From Paludibacteraceae bacterium (lineage in GTDB: Bacteria; Bacteroidota; Bacteroidia; Bacteroidales; Paludibacteraceae): 60,424 bases of DNA. Positions 17,043-25,135 of this stretch are shown piece by piece. Below the pieces are notes generated by a model, which saw nothing but the letters and a program-made list of their open reading frames with translations, was not told the origin of the DNA and made no database searches. The position numbers and the translations under genes are program-made. The stretch is taken from assembly GCA_017551675.1 (NCBI GenBank), contig JAFZLC010000004.1:1-60424 (forward strand). The letters run 5' to 3'. Numbering within the stretch: the first letter of the stretch is position 1; the number at the start of each line of letters is the position of its first letter.

Positions 17043-18125
17043 ATGGATACTGAAATAATTCCAAGTAACAATACGGAGAACACAGGAAGTAAGAAACCTT
17101 CTATCAAGGACTTATTCAACTTACCAGGAGGTACTCTTGCGAAGATATCTGCAGTTGCAATTGCAGCAGGTTTAGGGTATGGTTTCGTGAAGTTACTACC
17201 AACGCTCATCGTAGCAGCGTCAAACACATTGATTTTCATTGCTGAATTGGTAGCTATTGCGGCCATTTTAGGAGTATTGACAAGTAAATCATTTTGGAAG
17301 TGGATCTCTCTGTTCTGGTATCAACTCAACAGAAAGATCGTCGGAATGTTTGTGAAGATTGACCCCATCTCTATTTTGGAGCAATCCATTAAAAAGATGA
17401 AAGAAAAATTGAACAACGTTCATGAGAACCTTACCAATTTGAAAGCCATCCTTATCAAGATGAAAAGAAAATTGCAAGAGTATGAGAACCAACAAGCTGA
17501 CAACATCAGCAAGTTGAAGATTCAAAACTCTCGCTTGAAGATTGGTGGTGTCAACCCTAACGAGCAACTCCGAATAGAGATGAGTATTGGTACGTTAAGC
17601 AATGACATCTCACAATTGGATGCTATCATTGAAAATCAAAAGCAACGTATCGCCACTTCTGAAAAATACCAAGAGGTGATGGAACGTTTGGAGATCATTG
17701 CCAAAGCAAAAGTGGAACGTTCCACTCTCGAACTGAAGAGAACCAAAGATGCATACGAGGCAGCAGAGGCTCAAAGAAGTGCCCTCAAGTCTATCTCTAA
17801 CATCTTAAGCGGAGACTCTAAGAGCCTTGAAGAGGAAATGGCCATCGAGCATATCACCAACACAATCGATTTGAGTGTTGCCGAAATGGAACGCTTCTTG
17901 GACGACTCCAACAGCATTTTGGAGAATTACAATTTGGAGAGTGCTATGAATGTTGAAAAGGTGAACAAGATTATCTCCAAATATGGACAAAAAGGTTCAT
18001 TCTCTTCATTCTCTGAAGACAACATCCTCGATGTTCCATACGAGGACTTGAAAATACAAAACACTTCATCTTCTAAAATGGAAGAAAAGAAAGAGGAAGT
18101 GATCGACAGAAACAAATGGTGTTAA
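17043..18125 (+). CDS. Membrane-anchored coiled-coil protein, PspA-like in shape
   Basis: A 360-residue protein with one or two N-terminal membrane helices (about 33-55 and 60-78), then a long helical region (about 95-260) with heptad-like Leu/Ile spacing. The alternating helices, including EKYQEVMERLEIIAKAKVER, resemble PspA/ESCRT-III-type proteins in layout, but the resemblance is only structural. The middle gene of a tight operon (7 and 18 bp gaps). Function unknown; a membrane-shaping or stress role is a guess. Confidence 0.7.
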   Translation: MDTEIIPSNNTENTGSKKPSIKDLFNLPGGTLAKISAVAIAAGLGYGFVKLLPTLIVAASNTLIFIAELVAIAAILGVLTSKSFWKWISLFWYQLNRKIVGMFVKIDPISILEQSIKKMKEKLNNVHENLTNLKAILIKMKRKLQEYENQQADNISKLKIQNSRLKIGGVNPNEQLRIEMSIGTLSNDISQLDAIIENQKQRIATSEKYQEVMERLEIIAKAKVERSTLELKRTKDAYEAAEAQRSALKSISNILSGDSKSLEEEMAIEHITNTIDLSVAEMERFLDDSNSILENYNLESAMNVEKVNKIISKYGQKGSFSSFSEDNILDVPYEDLKIQNTSSSKMEEKKEEVIDRNKWC

Positions 18126-18143
18126 CAATATAATATTTAAGTT

Positions 18144-18332
18144 ATGGGCTTTTTCAGTAGATTAACATTCCTTGGAAGAATGGTGATTATTTCCATTATT
18201 GTTGCCGCAGTAGGATTTGTTCTACACTATACGGGCGCAGTAAAGGCTGGTGCAGAATATTATTCAAATAAGAATGCAAATACCCCTCAAACAGAAGTTG
18301 TTTCTGAGCAGCAGGGTGATGAGGCTAAATAA
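18144..18332 (+). CDS. Small single-helix membrane protein
   Basis: A 62-residue protein with one membrane helix (about 11-31) and a short polar tail. The N-terminus GFFSRLTFLGRMVIISIIVAA resembles the anchor of larger substrate-binding/OmpA proteins found near such operons (from memory), so this could be a truncated version. The start at 18144 follows 18 bp after the previous stop. Confidence 0.65.
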   Translation: MGFFSRLTFLGRMVIISIIVAAVGFVLHYTGAVKAGAEYYSNKNANTPQTEVVSEQQGDEAK

Positions 18333-18337
18333 AATTT

Positions 18338-18410
18338 AAGGAGGACTATTATATATCTGACGTCCCTATGGATTGTCATTTATGAATGTATAATAGTCCT
18401 CCTTGTTTTC
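18338..18410 (+). terminator. Long-loop terminator hairpin
   Basis: A 15-bp perfect stem (18338-18352 with 18390-18404) encloses a 37-nt loop and is followed by GTTTTC. The stem is stronger and the loop larger than usual, so a regulatory or stability role is possible. Confidence 0.75.
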
Positions 18411-18471
18411 TCTAAACAGATTCAACTACATCAATAGTATACCACCTGTCAGATAGTTTTGCGAAATGGCG

Positions 18472-19713
18472 TTATTTCATCCACTTCATACTACATCTCT
18501 TGGCTGTTTCGATAATCTCCTCTTCGTTCTTCACCTTACGATTCCTCATCAATATCTTACCATCACAAATCATCGTATTGATTGCCTCACAATTAGATGC
18601 ATAGAACCAGTTGGATGACATATTAAAATTAGGAACAAATCGCTCGTTATTCATATCCAGCAACAAGGCATCTGCCAATTTACCGACTGCAATCTCTCCC
18701 GCGTCTATGCCAAACACTTTTGGTCCGTTGGTCAACGACCACTGCTTTAAGACATCGACAGGCAATGTCTCTGGTCCGTAGTTGCACTTCGCTATCATGG
18801 CTGCAAACTTCGTCTCTTCCTGCATATCCAGATTGTTGTTAGACGAACAGCCATCCGTTCCAATCATCACCTTGTTGGCACTCTCCTGCATCTGTAATGA
18901 TTTAAAATAGCCTGATGACAATTTCATATTAGACACAGGATTATGGGCAATGGCAACGCCTCTCTCTTTCAATATCTGAATCTCTTCCTCATCCACATGC
19001 ACCACGTGAGCGGCTACACAATTAGAGGAGAGAACTCCCAAACTATCCAACCAACGAACTGGAGTCAATCCATGTTCTGCCACACAATCAGCCACCTCCT
19101 TTTCTGTCTCCGACAAATGAAAATGAAGAATCGTATTGTGTTGCTTTGCATACTCAGCGGAACGCACCCACAGCTTATCACTCACTGTATAAGGTGCATG
19201 AGGAGCTACCGACATACTGATTAGTGGCGACTTCTCCTGATACTCTTCAATCAAATCGAAACTCTTACGAAGCTTCTCTTCTCCAAGATTATCCATCACC
19301 GTAACACCCAAACATGCACGAACACCCATCTCATCAGTTGCCTTCCATACCGCATCCATCATCCAATACATGTCATTATAAAAGACCGTACCCGATTTTA
19401 TCATCTCCAAAATGGCCAGACGAGTACCAATATAGATATCATCGGAGGTCATCTTCGCCTCAAACGGCCAGATATGATCATTCAACCATGGGAACAATGG
19501 CATATCATCCGCATATCCTCTAAGTAGGGACATTGGTGCATGGGTATGTGCATTGTAAAAAGGTGGAACAATGGCAAACTGACTTGCCTCAATCACCTCA
19601 TCATCTTGCTCAGGCGCGATTGTAGTACTAATCGAAGAAAAACGGTTGCCCGTAATTCTTATATTGGTGTGCGTGCCATTCAACAACACGTCTTTTAAAA
19701 ATATAGACTTCAT
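18472..19713 (-). CDS. Amidohydrolase, MTA/SAH deaminase type
   Basis: A 413-residue enzyme of the TrzN/MtaD amidohydrolase group. Metal ligands are visible: NAHTH near residue 60, FHLSE, AAHVVHV and IGTDGCSSNN. It also has MSLLRGYADDMPLFPWL, typical of 5'-methylthioadenosine/S-adenosylhomocysteine deaminases. These deaminate adenosine-type nucleosides in the cytoplasm; guanine deaminase or chlorohydrolase-like activity is less likely. Its leader carries the short TATAGGTCCCACCTAA element shared with mrp and DUF4254. Confidence 0.88.
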   Translation of the reverse strand: MKSIFLKDVLLNGTHTNIRITGNRFSSISTTIAPEQDDEVIEASQFAIVPPFYNAHTHAPMSLLRGYADDMPLFPWLNDHIWPFEAKMTSDDIYIGTRLAILEMIKSGTVFYNDMYWMMDAVWKATDEMGVRACLGVTVMDNLGEEKLRKSFDLIEEYQEKSPLISMSVAPHAPYTVSDKLWVRSAEYAKQHNTILHFHLSETEKEVADCVAEHGLTPVRWLDSLGVLSSNCVAAHVVHVDEEEIQILKERGVAIAHNPVSNMKLSSGYFKSLQMQESANKVMIGTDGCSSNNNLDMQEETKFAAMIAKCNYGPETLPVDVLKQWSLTNGPKVFGIDAGEIAVGKLADALLLDMNNERFVPNFNMSSNWFYASNCEAINTMICDGKILMRNRKVKNEEEIIETAKRCSMKWMK

Positions 19714-19728
19714 TTTTATAAAATTTAG

Positions 19729-19759
19729 GTGGGACCTATAAAGTTCATTTGCAAAATTA
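19729..19759 (-). promoter_or_regulatory. -7 box and short leader element of the amidohydrolase gene
   Basis: Minus-strand TAATTTTG (rc of 19752-19759), then TTTATAGGTCCCACCTAAAT within a leader of about 32 nt. Confidence 0.55.
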
Positions 19760-19802
19760 ATGGAACTTCTATAAAAAAACGTATCAATGTATTGTTTTTG
19801 AA

Positions 19803-19831
19803 TTGTTTTCTTAGAATTATTATTATTTTTG
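19803..19831 (+). promoter_or_regulatory. Promoter of the OmpA-TonB fusion gene
   Basis: TTG (19803-19805), 18 bp, TATTTTTG (19824-19831), 41 bp before the start codon. Confidence 0.65.
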
Positions 19832-19871
19832 TGATTGTTGACAGGTAATATCGCTCGATAAATACGTATTT

Positions 19872-20867
19872 ATGTCCAAAGGGAAAAAGACATGTGAGTT
19901 TCTTAGGAAAGTTCGTCAGCAAATAGCAGACGCTAACGGGATCGCTTATACACCCGCAGTGTGTACGCACAAGGGGGACTGTGCAGGTACGTGTCCGACT
20001 TGCGAGCGAGAACGTCAATACATTGAAAAACAATTAGCAAATAAGGCGAAAAAGGGGAAGGTTCTCAAAATTGTCGGTATTGCCGCAGGGCTCTCTTCCA
20101 TGGTGGCTTGTCAAGAAGCGAAAGGTCAGGAGTCGTTGGCAGAAGATTCTCTAATCCAACAAAAGTTTCAATGGGAATACAACGACATGACAATGGGATT
20201 GGTAGGGCCTCCTCCTGAAAATAATATTCAGTGGGAAGAAATGGCTGAGTTCATTTCTAAGTTTCCCAACGATACATTCTTGATTGTGGGACATACGGAT
20301 GTCATAGGAAATTTTAATTATAATTTAAAACTGTCGGAAGGAAGAGCAAAATATCTTCGTACGCTTCTTGCAGAAAAAGGCGCAGACACCACAAGAATCA
20401 AAACGATTGGTTGTGGACCGAAAGAACCTGCTATACCCAATCCACAAAATGTAATGGAAATGATGATGAATCATCGTGTCACATTGGAATTCTACACACC
20501 AGAACGAGAGAAAGAGATTAAGGATAAAATCGCAGGTAAGTCTTCTGAAAAGATTTGGGAATCATCGAAAGTGGATGAGGCTCCCCAATTTCCAGGAGGG
20601 AAAGAGGCATTGATGACATTCATAAAAAAGAACTTATGCTATCCTTTTGCAGGTGATGTTTGTTTCCAAGGTAGAGTCAATGTCTCTTTTGTTGTTGAAA
20701 AGGATGGTTCTATTACGAATGTAGAAGTAGAGAGAGGTATTGATCCTACTGCAGATAAGGAAGCTGTTTATCTGGTGAAATCCATGCCCAAATGGAAACC
20801 GGGCAAACGGAAGGGGAAGGTGGTTAGGTGTCGAACTCTCTTGCCTATCTCTTTTAAAGTTAAATAA
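19872..20867 (+). CDS. Cys-cluster / OmpA-like / TonB-C fusion protein
   Basis: A 331-residue protein with four parts. An N-terminal cytoplasmic module has a Cys cluster (CTHKGDCAGTCPTCERE). A hydrophobic segment follows (about 62-80). Next is an OmpA-like peptidoglycan-binding domain (about 105-215) with VGHTDVIGNFNYNLKLSEGR. Last comes a TonB C-domain (about 230-331) with FPGG, QGRVNVSFVV and MPKWKPGK. Peptidoglycan anchoring plus TonB-C could hold the periplasmic arm between cell wall and outer membrane. The Cys motif could bind a metal or sense redox state; both are inference. Confidence 0.85.
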   Translation: MSKGKKTCEFLRKVRQQIADANGIAYTPAVCTHKGDCAGTCPTCERERQYIEKQLANKAKKGKVLKIVGIAAGLSSMVACQEAKGQESLAEDSLIQQKFQWEYNDMTMGLVGPPPENNIQWEEMAEFISKFPNDTFLIVGHTDVIGNFNYNLKLSEGRAKYLRTLLAEKGADTTRIKTIGCGPKEPAIPNPQNVMEMMMNHRVTLEFYTPEREKEIKDKIAGKSSEKIWESSKVDEAPQFPGGKEALMTFIKKNLCYPFAGDVCFQGRVNVSFVVEKDGSITNVEVERGIDPTADKEAVYLVKSMPKWKPGKRKGKVVRCRTLLPISFKVK

Positions 20868-20900
20868 AAACAATCAAATTAAAATAATCAAAAATAGCCC

Positions 20901-22415
20901 ATGAAAAAGACTCTTATTGCTATCCTAACATTATCAGCATACATTGTTTCTTCCTATGCACAGGAAAGAACTGCTGACGTCAAACGTATAGAAATTGAAC
21001 ATGACGCATCCGTTACGGTCCTAAGTTGTAACCCTATTGGTGATAAAGGATTGATTTTAATCACAAAAGAAAAAGACAAACAACAGTCTGCTGAAAAAGA
21101 TTATAAAATTCTAACATTCACTAAATACGATACGCTTTTAAACAAAGGTAAGAGTGTAGATGTTACTTGTTTGGATAAAATGTATGGAGGAGAAATAACA
21201 GAAAACGGGATTATTTATTGGATGAACAATGTAAAAAAGAAGAATAAATATGAAGTACTTCTTTTTGATGGAGAGAAAATGCAATCGAAGGTAATCTCGG
21301 GAGAACTGGAGGCGAAAACGTATACCATCCATGAAAAATTGGTCGGAGACTATCTATATTGTTATGGAAGTCAGGGTGACACACCCATTGTATTAATTAT
21401 CAACACAAAAACTGGTGATAAAAATTTAGTTACATTGTCAGTAACAAATAAGAAAAAGGCAAAACTTATATCTTTTGAACCAGACGAAAAAGGCGAAGAA
21501 GTTCACGCATTTATCAAAGATAAGGAGGAGTCTGGTTATATGATCAAATTTTTCACTTTTCGCGATGGAAAATTGGATAAGAAATATGTGTTTGCAAATG
21601 AGGAGAATGGTAAATTCATAGAAAGTTTGTATGCATCTAAAATGGATGATGGTACATACATCATCTCTGGCACCTATTCTGATAAAGAGAGAGGGACATC
21701 CACTATCGGTATCTTTTTGAAGAAAATTGACAATGGGAAAACGGTCTTCTCCACTTATACCAACTACCTTGACATAACCAATTTTACCTCCTATATGAGT
21801 AAGCACAAACAAGAGAAAGTAGAGAAGAAAAAGGAGAAAAAAGCTCAGAAAGACAAAGAATACACCATCAAGTATAATATGTTGCCATACAGGGTGATTG
21901 AGGAGAATAACAATTATTTATTGGTTGGAGAGGCATACTATCCAACTTATGTCATGAAGCCATATACAGAAATGGTTCCTACGGGTAACGGCGGTATGAC
22001 TACCAAAACAACGTGGACGATGGAATTCGATGGATATGCCTTCTCTCATTACTTTTTGATAAACTTTAACAAAGAAGGAGTCATTGAATGGTCTAATGCA
22101 GCTCCTTTATCAGTAATGAAAACATGGTTCCCTTATTTTCGTCACTTGTCTATAAGCAAAGATACTAAATCCCTCGACATCACTTACCCATCATTTGGAT
22201 TGCTAAACCATATCTCGTATGGATACAATGGAGAGGAATTAAAAAAAGAGGATATCCCATATGTAGGAGAAGAGCAAAAGTTGAAGAGATACTATAGTCT
22301 TCAATCACAATTTTGGTATAGAAATAATTTCGTTTCATCAGGCCTCTTGAAAATTAAGGATGACGATGGAAAACGAAAAATTTACAGCATCAATAAAATA
22401 ACATTCAAAAAATAA
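20901..22415 (+). CDS. Secreted protein of unknown function
   Basis: A 504-residue protein with a clear signal peptide (about 1-20, SYAQ). The rest is beta-rich with repeated short strands and one highly charged Lys/Glu insert (about 300-325). It could be a beta-propeller, but no family motif is evident. It follows the OmpA-TonB gene by 33 bp on the same strand and may belong to the same transcript. Confidence 0.75.
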   Translation: MKKTLIAILTLSAYIVSSYAQERTADVKRIEIEHDASVTVLSCNPIGDKGLILITKEKDKQQSAEKDYKILTFTKYDTLLNKGKSVDVTCLDKMYGGEITENGIIYWMNNVKKKNKYEVLLFDGEKMQSKVISGELEAKTYTIHEKLVGDYLYCYGSQGDTPIVLIINTKTGDKNLVTLSVTNKKKAKLISFEPDEKGEEVHAFIKDKEESGYMIKFFTFRDGKLDKKYVFANEENGKFIESLYASKMDDGTYIISGTYSDKERGTSTIGIFLKKIDNGKTVFSTYTNYLDITNFTSYMSKHKQEKVEKKKEKKAQKDKEYTIKYNMLPYRVIEENNNYLLVGEAYYPTYVMKPYTEMVPTGNGGMTTKTTWTMEFDGYAFSHYFLINFNKEGVIEWSNAAPLSVMKTWFPYFRHLSISKDTKSLDITYPSFGLLNHISYGYNGEELKKEDIPYVGEEQKLKRYYSLQSQFWYRNNFVSSGLLKIKDDDGKRKIYSINKITFKK

Positions 22416-22424
22416 AGATAGCTT

Positions 22425-22766
22425 ATGGCAACCATTAATGTATACGAACGTTACTACGAGGCAAACCTCGTGGCAAACGGAGTGCAACGCAATGGCGCGT
22501 TGGTCATGCTGGTATCCGACTCCGAGTGCGGTAATATCCGCTACGAAGCGGCTGTCACCTTTTTTCCACACAAAAGTGAGGACGACTTCGCTGTATCGTA
22601 CGACGCCTATTATAGTGAAATCCTCTTTGAAGCAAAGGGTAGACGCTCAAAGAAACGGGAGGAGAGTCTCCTCGCCGAACTTGAGCAACACATCAACGCA
22701 TTGGCCGAGAAGGCTGGCGGTCAGGTCCTATGGGACCGCCCAATTGGAGAAGAGAGAAGAGGATAA
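22425..22766 (+). CDS. Small soluble protein of unknown function
   Basis: A 113-residue protein, start 9 bp after the previous stop. N-terminal half looks beta-rich (INVYERYYEANL, ALVMLVSDS); C-terminal half is a charged helix. Base composition is more GC-rich than its neighbours. No family recognised. The transcript ends at a strong terminator. Confidence 0.65.
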   Translation: MATINVYERYYEANLVANGVQRNGALVMLVSDSECGNIRYEAAVTFFPHKSEDDFAVSYDAYYSEILFEAKGRRSKKREESLLAELEQHINALAEKAGGQVLWDRPIGEERRG

Positions 22767-22808
22767 AAAAAACGACTTACAATCGCTTGTGATTGTAAGT
22801 CGTTTTTA
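22767..22808 (+). terminator. Bidirectional terminator
   Basis: A 16-bp perfect stem (22769-22784 with 22791-22806), flanked by A-run and T-run, between convergent genes. Confidence 0.92.
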
Positions 22809-22836
22809 TAATGGGTTCAACCTTTCGAACCTATAT

Positions 22837-24894
22837 TTACTTACAGATGAATATCCGGTGATATTGATTTGCCTTAATCAGATAAGTACCTGCTGGAAGA
22901 TTCGCTTTGCGTAATTGCAGCCTCAACTCCTCATCATCGGACGACTGGATGGTTATGGTACCACACAGTCTTCCACTCAAGTCGTAGACTGTAGCCACGA
23001 ATGGATATGTAATAGCATCATTGTTCACCTCAATAGCAGATACGTCACCCTCCCCAATAAACCGAATCCAATCCAAATTGGCATAAGGTGCCGTTAACAA
23101 TACTCTCAGAATGTGTTCTCCTTCTGTCAATTCTCCTGTCTTTCCTTTCACCACTGTATAGGTGTTCCAATCTTCCGTATTAGGAATCTCAATCTCCTGA
23201 CTCACCTCTTTATCATCTAAAAACAACTGAATACCGGAAGTGTTAAGTCCGCACGCTGTCCGAAGTTCATATTCATACGCCTTCGACTCTTTCACCTGAA
23301 CACTGTATTCCAACCACTCACCTTCATTGGTGAATCCGATAGCATAGCCTTCTGATGGATCATCGTCAGGTGCAACCGTTACGATATCCACCCTATCCTC
23401 TCTATATTGGTTGCCTTGATTCTCCATATCAGCGTCATAATAGGCACGGTTTTGTCCTCCTTCATCATAGTCCTCAAACTCTATCTTACCAGGGATGGTA
23501 TGCATCACGTCATTGTAAGGTGTTTGAGGTACAATCACCGAATTGCTGGTGAAATACCAGTAGTCGAAATCGAACAGCTCCACATTAGAAGCACCTTTGA
23601 AAACGAAGAAAATATCATGTTTTCCAATCGTATTTGCCACCTCACACTCTATCTCACGCCATGCGCCGTTCGTGTTCTCTACCTGCAACGTACCTATCAA
23701 CTCTCCATCTTGCTTATCCAAATGGATTTCAATGCTCGCATTATTTTTACTTGAAACCGAAGCGGTGAAGAAATCTGCCCCCATCTCTCCGAAATCAAGG
23801 CAACGAACCTTGATGTAGTCATTGTTATGGATCTTGTTAATATAAACTCCATTATTGTTTTTTTCTGCACCTACCCCATAACTCCATGCTTTCGTCTCCG
23901 CTTCCACTCGCTTGAATGGATCCACATAATGGATAGGTTTGATTACACCCTCATCTGTCATTTTCAATTTAGGAATTGATCCATCGGCGTTCCATGTAAA
24001 CTCCTCCACAGCCGACGTACGGTTGTATCCACCTGCACCAGGGACACGACGTTGGTTATGGTAAAAGAAGAAACTACGTCCCTTGAAATCGATAATACCG
24101 CAATGGTTTGTAAAGGCAGACCCTGTACTTGGTTCCATAATCAGTCCACCCCAAGTCCATGGACCGGTTGGAGAATCACTGGTAGAGTATGAGATTCGCT
24201 CACCTCCATTTCCCGTACCGTGGGAAGCATATAGCATATAGTACTTATTGTCACGTTTGTGAATCCACGGACCTTCCGTATAAACAGAGGAACCACCAGA
24301 TGAAAAGCCACGACTCATATCCACTTCATGAATTCCTCCGTTAAAGGAGATCATGTCTTCATTCAATTTTGCCCAAAACAATTTTGAATTTCCCCAATAG
24401 AGATAGGCTTGACCATCGTCATCGATCCACACAGTTGGGTCGATATACGACCAGTTCGGTCCTGCCAAATGTCTATCTCCCAAAGCATTCTTAAAAGGGC
24501 CTTCAGGTCTGTCTGCCACACCCACGTTGATGGCATAGCCTCCCCCCGTCGATGATGACACCGTTACATAGTAGTAGTACTTGCCATTACGACGGATAAC
24601 TTGTGCAGCCCAGTCGCCATTCCTATTAGCATTTGGAAAATCTCTGGAACTCAATATGATTGTACCTCGGTCGGTCCAATTCACCATATCGGTAGAAGAG
24701 GATACTCTCCATCCGTCCATAGTAAAAAAATCTCCTCCTAGATCGTTTCCCGTATAAACAAAAACCGTATCATCTATGACAACCGGCGCTGGATCAGGAG
24801 AATAATAGGTCTGAATAATGGGATTATCAGCCCATCCTGTGTGACATGTCAGTGCTACAATAGCCCCCATGATCAGTTTCTTTGTGCTTTTCAT
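22837..24894 (-). CDS. Secreted GH43 arabinofuranosidase/xylosidase with CBM6 modules
   Basis: A 685-residue protein. Signal peptide (about 1-22). A GH43 five-bladed propeller follows (about 25-335) with base Asp34 in SPDPAPV, Asp152 in YIDPTVW and acid Glu207 in TEGPW. Two CBM6-like modules follow (about 345-455 and 470-605). The C-terminal tail VYDLSGRLCG ... LPAGTYLIK resembles a type IX secretion sorting signal. It should release arabinose or xylose from plant hemicellulose outside the cell. Divergent from the other glycosidases; -7 box TACTTTTG at 24949-24956. Confidence 0.88.
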   Translation of the reverse strand: MKSTKKLIMGAIVALTCHTGWADNPIIQTYYSPDPAPVVIDDTVFVYTGNDLGGDFFTMDGWRVSSSTDMVNWTDRGTIILSSRDFPNANRNGDWAAQVIRRNGKYYYYVTVSSSTGGGYAINVGVADRPEGPFKNALGDRHLAGPNWSYIDPTVWIDDDGQAYLYWGNSKLFWAKLNEDMISFNGGIHEVDMSRGFSSGGSSVYTEGPWIHKRDNKYYMLYASHGTGNGGERISYSTSDSPTGPWTWGGLIMEPSTGSAFTNHCGIIDFKGRSFFFYHNQRRVPGAGGYNRTSAVEEFTWNADGSIPKLKMTDEGVIKPIHYVDPFKRVEAETKAWSYGVGAEKNNNGVYINKIHNNDYIKVRCLDFGEMGADFFTASVSSKNNASIEIHLDKQDGELIGTLQVENTNGAWREIECEVANTIGKHDIFFVFKGASNVELFDFDYWYFTSNSVIVPQTPYNDVMHTIPGKIEFEDYDEGGQNRAYYDADMENQGNQYREDRVDIVTVAPDDDPSEGYAIGFTNEGEWLEYSVQVKESKAYEYELRTACGLNTSGIQLFLDDKEVSQEIEIPNTEDWNTYTVVKGKTGELTEGEHILRVLLTAPYANLDWIRFIGEGDVSAIEVNNDAITYPFVATVYDLSGRLCGTITIQSSDDEELRLQLRKANLPAGTYLIKANQYHRIFICK

Positions 24895-24948
24895 ATTTCA
24901 TATAGTTAGTTTATTATTTCTTACAATCTTCGTATAGTTTCCCAATGA

Positions 24949-24956
24949 CAAAAGTA
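24949..24956 (-). promoter_or_regulatory. -7 element of the GH43 gene
   Basis: Minus-strand TACTTTTG, 55 bp before the start codon, within the 241-bp divergent gap. A weaker TACTTTCG at 25082-25089 may serve the plus-strand operon. Confidence 0.5.
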
Positions 24957-25135
24957 AATCTTTCAATGGGGGGCCACTATAAAAAAATGACATTTTTTTG
25001 GTAAAATCATGTCGAAATAGCAGTGCAACAAAAATTTTATAACATGAACAATTATTCCCCTTTACCTTGCAAATATATAATTACTTTCGCACTGATAAAC
25101 AAACTAATACTGAACATTAAACAGCCATAAAAGCC

